Below, one piece after another: positions 6,295 to 9,208 of a DNA stretch of 9,208 nucleotides (positions are counted from its first letter, which is position 1; every line of letters starts with the position of its first letter). Origin of the DNA: Candidatus Methanosuratincola sp. (lineage in GTDB: Archaea; Thermoproteota; Methanomethylicia; Methanomethylicales; Methanomethylicaceae); assembly GCA_029907755.1 (NCBI GenBank), contig JARYLH010000055.1, forward strand, positions 1 through 9,208. Reading direction: 5' to 3'. The notes beneath the pieces are model-generated. The model made no database searches, was not told the DNA's origin, and saw only the letters and a list, made by a program, of their open reading frames with translations. A program made the translations under genes and the position numbers.

Positions 6295-6555
6295 CTAAAG
6301 GACGCCCGCTTCCCTGATCGCGTTCTTCAGAGTGTTCTTTGTGGGGCAAACCCCGATTATCCGGATGTCCCTGTCGATCACGATAGCAGGGCTCACCTTG
6401 AGGCCGTATTCTTTGGCCTTCTCGGTGACCCCCTTGTGGATCTCGACATCGATCTTGTCGCCGTACTCCTGTTTGATTTCTTCCATCAGCTTGAGGACCA
6501 GCCTGCCCCCGGAGCAGGGTGGCTGGGACGCGAATACCTCGATCTTCAGCGCCAT
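6295..6555 (-). CDS. Thioredoxin-fold protein with a CSGG (CxxG) site
   Basis: An 86-residue thioredoxin-fold protein, paralogous to the gene just upstream. Shared landmarks are the first strand KIEVF, PPC at the start of helix 1 (Cys14), EYGDK (30-34), EYGL (49-52), the cis-Pro strand SPAIVI (Pro56), IIGVCP (Cys70) and a C-terminal helix. Where the paralogue has CAGC, this protein has CSGG, so the resolving cysteine is missing. It could not form the usual CxxC disulfide; Cys14 and the conserved Cys70 may act instead, or the protein may bind metal or work as a monothiol. ATG 6555 follows the upstream stop by 2 nt, and GGGGGTG at the end of that gene is its ribosome site. The longer ORF to 6609 would overlap the upstream gene and is rejected. 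Confidence 0.82.
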   Translation of the reverse strand: MALKIEVFASQPPCSGGRLVLKLMEEIKQEYGDKIDVEIHKGVTEKAKEYGLKVSPAIVIDRDIRIIGVCPTKNTLKNAIREAGVL

Positions 6556-6557
6556 CG

Positions 6558-6815
6558 CTACACCCCCAGTTCTTTTAGCGAAGCGGTCAGTGTTTCCATA
6601 TCCGGACATACCCCCATCAGCATAATGCGCCCTCCTTCGAAGACTACCGCAGGAACGACTGTCAGCCCGTATTCATCAAATTCCTTGCACGGCCCCACAT
6701 GCTTGATGACCTCCAAACGATCCCCGTACTTCTCGGCGAGCTCGTCAGCCAACCTGAGAAGCTCCACACACCCTGCACAAGGAGGCTCTGCTGTGAAAAA
6801 CTCAACTTTAACCAT
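6558..6815 (-). CDS. Small thioredoxin-fold redox protein (CAGC site)
   Basis: An 85-residue protein of the thioredoxin fold. It has strand VKVEFFTAE, active site PPCAGC (Cys13, Cys16), GDRLEVIKHV, an extra Cys43 in GPCKEF, the cis-Pro strand VVPAVVF (Pro55), MGVCP (Cys70) and a final helix. It is short compared with classical thioredoxin (about 105) and resembles the small archaeal redox-active disulfide proteins often found beside ArsR regulators. Two starts are possible. ATG 6815 is chosen over ATG 6836 because the TATA box at 6852-6861 predicts transcription near 6830, downstream of the longer start, and GAGGT lies 8 nt before 6815. It is translated together with the CSGG paralogue downstream. 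The electron donor and target are not visible. Confidence 0.83.
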   Translation of the reverse strand: MVKVEFFTAEPPCAGCVELLRLADELAEKYGDRLEVIKHVGPCKEFDEYGLTVVPAVVFEGGRIMLMGVCPDMETLTASLKELGV

Positions 6816-6851
6816 CCTCGAAAACCTCAGATTCATCTTTTCGAATTGGTG

Positions 6852-6861
6852 AATATATAAT
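6852..6861 (-). promoter_or_regulatory. TATA box for the thioredoxin-fold gene pair
   Basis: On the - strand ATTATATATT (6861 to 6852) is a near-ideal archaeal TATA element. It predicts a start near 6830 and a leader of about 15 nt with GAGGT before ATG 6815. It lies in the 78-nt gap after the ArsR stop, so the pair has its own promoter. Confidence 0.6.
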
Positions 6862-6893
6862 TTTCTTATTGCGGCGCCGACGGTATACGAAAA

Positions 6894-7232
6894 TCACAGG
6901 GCTTTTTCAGACTGTGAATAAGTCTTCGCGAGATCCGAGATCGATCTCATGGCTATCCTGTCGACCTCTTCCAGTATCCTGAAGACCCCTTCGCTGGACA
7001 CCCAGTATATGGTCTTCTTGCCCTCAGCGCGCCTTCCCAATATGCCCGACCTGTAAAGCATATCCAAGTCCTTTGAGATGGTGGACTGGGATCTCCTCAA
7101 AAGAGGGATCAGCTCGCACACGCACCGCTCCCCGTCTTTGAGCGCATAGATTATCTTAAGCCTAATAGGGTCGCAAAGCGCTTTGAGCACGTTTGCCCTC
7201 AACTCGTTGATACGGTCATTTGTGAGTTCCAT
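6894..7232 (-). CDS. ArsR/SmtB-family winged-helix regulator
   Basis: A 112-residue (from ATG 7232) winged-helix repressor. LKALCDPIRLKIIYAL (residues 17-32) is the typical N-terminal dimer and helix region, ERCVCEL (36-41, Cys37 and Cys39) is the alpha-3 CVC motif, RSQSTISKDLDMLYRSG (47-63) is the recognition helix, and RRAEGKKTIYWV (67-78) is the wing. In E. coli ArsR, cysteines of the ELCVCDL motif bind As(III), so a thiophilic-metal or redox sensor is likely; Cys20 could be a third ligand. An in-frame TTG at 7253 would add seven residues, but the TATA box at 7256-7263 predicts transcription near 7234, which favours ATG 7232 as a leaderless start. It probably represses itself and perhaps the neighbouring redoxin pair or the divergent ABC genes (inference). 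Confidence 0.86.
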   Translation of the reverse strand: MELTNDRINELRANVLKALCDPIRLKIIYALKDGERCVCELIPLLRRSQSTISKDLDMLYRSGILGRRAEGKKTIYWVSSEGVFRILEEVDRIAMRSISDLAKTYSQSEKAL

Positions 7233-7255
7233 GATAGCATCTGATTTGGACAAAC

Positions 7256-7263
7256 AATATAAA
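7256..7263 (-). promoter_or_regulatory. TATA box of the ArsR gene
   Basis: TTTATATT on the - strand (7263 to 7256) lies about 24-31 nt before ATG 7232, predicting a leaderless or nearly leaderless transcript. Confidence 0.5.
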
Positions 7264-7264
7264 C

Positions 7265-7284
7265 ATATCTACAAATTCAGATAT
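7265..7284. promoter_or_regulatory. 20-bp dyad, candidate ArsR operator
   Basis: ATATCT (7265-7270) and AGATAT (7279-7284) form a perfect 6-bp inverted repeat around an 8-nt spacer, adjoining the ArsR TATA box. ArsR/SmtB proteins bind AT-rich dyads of about this length at their own promoters. The position also allows control of the divergent ABC transporter. AT-rich sequence makes chance dyads common, so confidence is limited. Confidence 0.4.
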
Positions 7285-7375
7285 TAATTTAGCATGGGAG
7301 CACGTGGATGGGATCGGGTGCCCAGTAAAGCAGGTCGGATAGCAATTTGCCATCTGGATCGGGATTTCATACGAA

Positions 7376-7430
7376 GAGCTTAAAGAGCAGCGGGTGCGCT
7401 TGAAAACAAATGGGATATAGCACAGGGCGG
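7376..7430 (+). promoter_or_regulatory. Candidate promoter and ribosome site of the ABC operon
   Basis: Two TATA-like elements precede the gene: GCTTAAAG (7378-7385) would start a transcript near 7408, and GGATATAG (7413-7420) would give a nearly leaderless one at about 7442. GGGCGG (7425-7430) is a ribosome site 11 nt before ATG 7442 and 8 nt before GTG 7439. It is only 2 nt before TTG 7433, which argues against that longest start. Confidence 0.3.
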
Positions 7431-7441
7431 GATTGACTGTG

Positions 7442-8398
7442 ATGGTCCAGACGTTCGGGATAACTAAGAGGTACAAGAACCTCATCGCAGTAAACCACGT
7501 AGATCTCTCCATCGAGGAAGGCGAGATCTTTGGCCTCCTAGGGCCTAACGGGGCAGGCAAGACCACACTGCTGTCGATGCTCGCTACCCTCACCCCGCCG
7601 ACGGAAGGCACTGCAAAAGTCAACGGCTATGACGTTAGGAAAGAGCCCGGGAAGGTACGGGCATCCATAGGCATGGTATTCCAGACCCCCAGCTCAGACG
7701 AGATCCTTACAGGGAGGGAGAATCTGTACCTCCACGCCCTGATGTACGGGGTACCCAAGGAGGAGAGGAGGGGGAGGATAGAGGAGGCTCTGGAACTTGT
7801 CGACCTCACAGACAGGGCGGATGACCTCGTCAAGACATACTCAGGCGGGATGAGGCGGAGGCTCGAGCTCGCACGGGGGCTGCTCCACAGACCTAAGATC
7901 CTCTTCCTGGATGAGCCGACCCTCGGCTTGGATCCGCAGACTAGGCAGCACATCTGGGAGTACATAAGTAGGCTCTCCAAAGAGCACGGCGTTACGATCA
8001 TAATCACAACGCATTACATGGAGGAAGCAGACTCCCTCTGCGACCGTGTGGCAATAATAGACCACGGGGAGATCAAAGCGCTTGATTCCCCGTCGATGCT
8101 GAAAATGAAGGTTGGGAAGAGCATGATAAGGGCAAGGGTCGAGAGCCCGAATCTTGAATACATAAGGGGGCTGCCGTATGTGACAAAGGCAGAGGCTAAG
8201 GACGGCACTGTGACGATAATCCTGAGCGAGGCTGGCGCGCATATCCAGGAGATCCTATGCAACCTGGGGAATGTCTCCTTTGTGGAGCTCAGGGAGCCGA
8301 CGCTGAACGATGTCTTCTTGCAGATAACCGGGAAGGAGATAAGGGAAGAGTCGGCGGAGGAGTGGGCAGAGGTGTACGCGAGGGCTGGTTCCACATGA
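7442..8398 (+). CDS. ABC transporter ATP-binding protein (DrrA / ABC-2 exporter type)
   Basis: A 318-residue ATPase that powers an ABC-2 exporter. Motifs in order: Walker A GPNGAGKT (34-41), Q-loop Gln81 in VFQTPS, signature YSGGMRR (133-139), Walker B ILFLDEPT (153-160), D-loop GLDP, H-loop His191 in ITTHYMEEAD, and the C-terminal EPTLNDVFLQITGKEI segment (285-300) typical of the DrrA subfamily. These proteins drive export of drugs, lipids or glycolipids; the substrate is not shown. All catalytic residues are present, so the ATPase looks intact even though its permease partner is damaged. GTG 7439 and TTG 7433 are alternative in-frame starts; ATG 7442 was preferred for codon and ribosome-site spacing. 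The stop overlaps the permease start (ATGA). It diverges from the ArsR gene across about 200 nt. Confidence 0.92.
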   Translation: MVQTFGITKRYKNLIAVNHVDLSIEEGEIFGLLGPNGAGKTTLLSMLATLTPPTEGTAKVNGYDVRKEPGKVRASIGMVFQTPSSDEILTGRENLYLHALMYGVPKEERRGRIEEALELVDLTDRADDLVKTYSGGMRRRLELARGLLHRPKILFLDEPTLGLDPQTRQHIWEYISRLSKEHGVTIIITTHYMEEADSLCDRVAIIDHGEIKALDSPSMLKMKVGKSMIRARVESPNLEYIRGLPYVTKAEAKDGTVTIILSEAGAHIQEILCNLGNVSFVELREPTLNDVFLQITGKEIREESAEEWAEVYARAGST

Positions 8399-9080
8399 GT
8401 GATCTTTGGGGGATCTACGCGCTCTGGTACAGGGAGGTGAAAGTCTTCCTTAGGGAGAAGTCCCGCCTCGTCTCCTCGACAGTAAACCCGCTGATCTGGC
8501 TGGTTGCCTTCGGAGGGGGGCTTGGAGCGTCCATATCCATCGGCGGGGCAGGATACTAGGCATTCATATTCCCAGGGGTCCTGATGCTTGTGGTCCTCTT
8601 CACGACGATCTTCTTCGGGCTATACGTGGTCTGGGACAAGAAAATCGACTTCTTCAAGGAGGTCCTGGTCTCACCGCTGAACAGGACTTCAATTTTCGTG
8701 GGCAAGATGCTAGGAGGCTGCACGGACGGCTTCATACAGAGCGGGATAATCATCCTCTTCGGGCCCCTTTTTGGAATAAACTACACAGCTTATTCATTGG
8801 GGGCAGTAATCCTCTTCGTGCTGCTCCTGGCGATGGGCACAACGAGCCTCGGTCTTGCGATAGGCTCCCAGATGACCAGCTTTGAGGGCTTTGGGCTGGT
8901 CCAGTCATTCGTGATCCTGCCTCTCTTCTTCCTCAGCGGGGCGTTGTACCCGATAGACAACCTGCCGGAATGGCTCAGCTGGATAACCTATGCTAATCCG
9001 CTCACATACATAGTCGACGGGATGAGGGGGGCGCTGCTCGGGCAGAGCAGTTTTCCGATGGCCCTTGACCTCGGGGTGGC
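8395..9080 (+). pseudogene. ABC-2 type permease, interrupted by in-frame TAG and truncated at the join
   Basis: The membrane partner of the preceding ATPase. Its ATG overlaps the ATPase stop. Codons 1-54 read as the usual amphipathic N-terminus and first membrane helix (NPLIWLVAFGGGLGAS). Codon 55 is TAG (8557-8559), and the same frame then continues without a break as AFIFPGVLMLVVLFTT, the DFFKEVLVSPLNRT loop, GLVQSFVILPLFFLSG, YPIDNLPEW, and NPLTYIVDGMRGALLG. This is canonical DrrB-like sequence in which the residue at the TAG position is variable. Five membrane segments are recognisable; the sixth helix is absent because the frame becomes hydrophilic after about codon 228 (9078), where the sequence changes to foreign DNA. 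It may be a nonsense mutation, a base-calling error or, less likely, a decoded TAG. A restart at ATG 8584 would omit the first helix. Confidence 0.8.
9061..9080. other. Join between archaeal permease and bacterial pyruvate carboxylase sequence
   Basis: These 20 bases can be read on + as the permease continuation ALDLGV and on - as the carboxylase segment HPEVKG, so the two sources share a short overlap here. To the left the frame is archaeal permease with AGG/ATA-rich codons. To the right the + frame loses hydrophobicity and the - strand becomes GC-rich, C/G-ending-codon carboxylase. This is the appearance of an assembly or library chimera. Confidence 0.75.
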
Positions 9081-9207
9081 CGTTGATGGTGACGTCGGCG
9101 ATGTAGCCGAGCAGCTTGGTGGCGCGGTCGCGCGGCTTGGCGACCTGGAACAGTTCCGGCGTCTCGTCGATGAAGCGGGTGGTGTAGCTGCCATTGCGGA
9201 AGCGCGG
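9061..9207 (-). CDS. Pyruvate carboxylase fragment (proteobacterial type), both ends missing
   Basis: On the - strand one frame with no stop reads PRFRNGSYTTRFIDETPELF, then QVAKPRDRATKLLGYIADVT and INGHPEVKG, 49 residues. This is the conserved stretch that joins the biotin carboxylase domain to the rest of pyruvate carboxylase (FIDETPELF, RDRATKLL and NGHPEVKG are typical). Third positions are almost all G or C, unlike the archaeal genes. The wording resembles alphaproteobacterial enzymes, though the exact group cannot be fixed from 49 residues. The reading frame leaves the window at the right edge. Left of about 9061 the match ends and the frame runs into antisense permease. It is part of another genome joined to this contig rather than a working gene of this archaeon. 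Confidence 0.8.
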
Positions 9208-9208
9208 G

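Noticed and set aside
7216..8394. Several - strand open frames opposite the ABC ATPase
   Set aside because: The + strand holds a complete ABC ATPase with all motifs. The opposite frames are Ser/Leu/Arg-rich shadows without family signals.
8557..8559. TAG decoded as pyrrolysine
   Set aside because: TAG is the stop of six of twelve genes here and no pyl gene is visible in the window, so routine decoding is unlikely. Kept only as a minor alternative in the findings.
8988..9194. 68-residue open frame on - near the right end
   Set aside because: It is out of frame with the pyruvate carboxylase reading and crosses the join; its Ala/Ser/Thr/Arg-rich product is a GC-driven artefact.
1..9208. tRNA, rRNA, CRISPR array, insertion sequence or prophage
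   Set aside because: No cloverleaf-like sequence, rRNA motif, spaced direct repeat, transposase or terminal inverted repeats were seen; almost all of the window is explained by protein genes and short promoters.

Overview
The window is archaeal DNA of moderate GC (by eye about 50-55%), ending in about 130-150 bp that appear to come from a different, bacterial genome. Archaeal origin is supported by the C-terminal part of a Dpo4-like Y-family polymerase with a terminal PCNA-binding-like motif, a single-chain ferredoxin:disulfide reductase fused to a rubredoxin-like domain, TATA boxes about 25 nt upstream of expected transcript starts, oligo-T terminators, and heavy AGG arginine usage. The lineage cannot be fixed from this sequence. 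A methanogen-related or Bathyarchaeia/Methanomethylicia-like archaeon is a guess only. The twelve in-window stops of uninterrupted genes are six TAG and six TGA, with no TAA.

Layout. On + from the left: the 3' end of a DNA polymerase IV gene (to 343), a DUF169 protein (460-1203) and a 50-residue conserved-looking small protein (1350-1502). Its stop is four bases from the end of the next, convergent gene. On -, read from right to left: an ArsR-type regulator (7232-6894), two adjacent paralogous thioredoxin-fold proteins (6815-6558 and 6555-6295), then LuxE-like acyl ligase (6170-4908), LuxC-like acyl-thioester reductase (4896-3454), an extended SDR (3454-2438), a glutaredoxin/NrdH-like redoxin (2363-2079) and the FTR-type disulfide reductase (2082-1507). 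On + at the right: a DrrA-type ABC ATPase (7442-8398) coupled by an ATGA overlap to a DrrB/ABC-2-type permease that has an in-frame TAG at codon 55. The permease is cut off where the sequence switches, at about 9061-9080, into an antisense fragment of a proteobacterial-type pyruvate carboxylase.

How the genes may work together. luxE-luxC-SDR are tightly coupled (11-nt gap, then a 1-nt overlap) behind a TATA box and read as a carboxylic-acid activation and reduction module: acyl-AMP to acyl-Cys enzyme, to aldehyde, to a further reduced or rearranged product. There is no luxAB, so no luminescence. Glutaredoxin and FDR overlap by 4 nt and form a ferredoxin-driven dithiol system like that known in methanogens. 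They have their own TATA box but could also be read through from the lux-like operon. The ArsR protein keeps the CVC metalloid-type motif and precedes two thioredoxin-fold proteins, one of which has lost the second cysteine of CxxC.

The most noteworthy items are the archaeal LuxE/LuxC/SDR operon, the CxxC/CxxG redoxin pair under an ArsR, the in-frame TAG in the permease, and the probable chimeric join at the right end.
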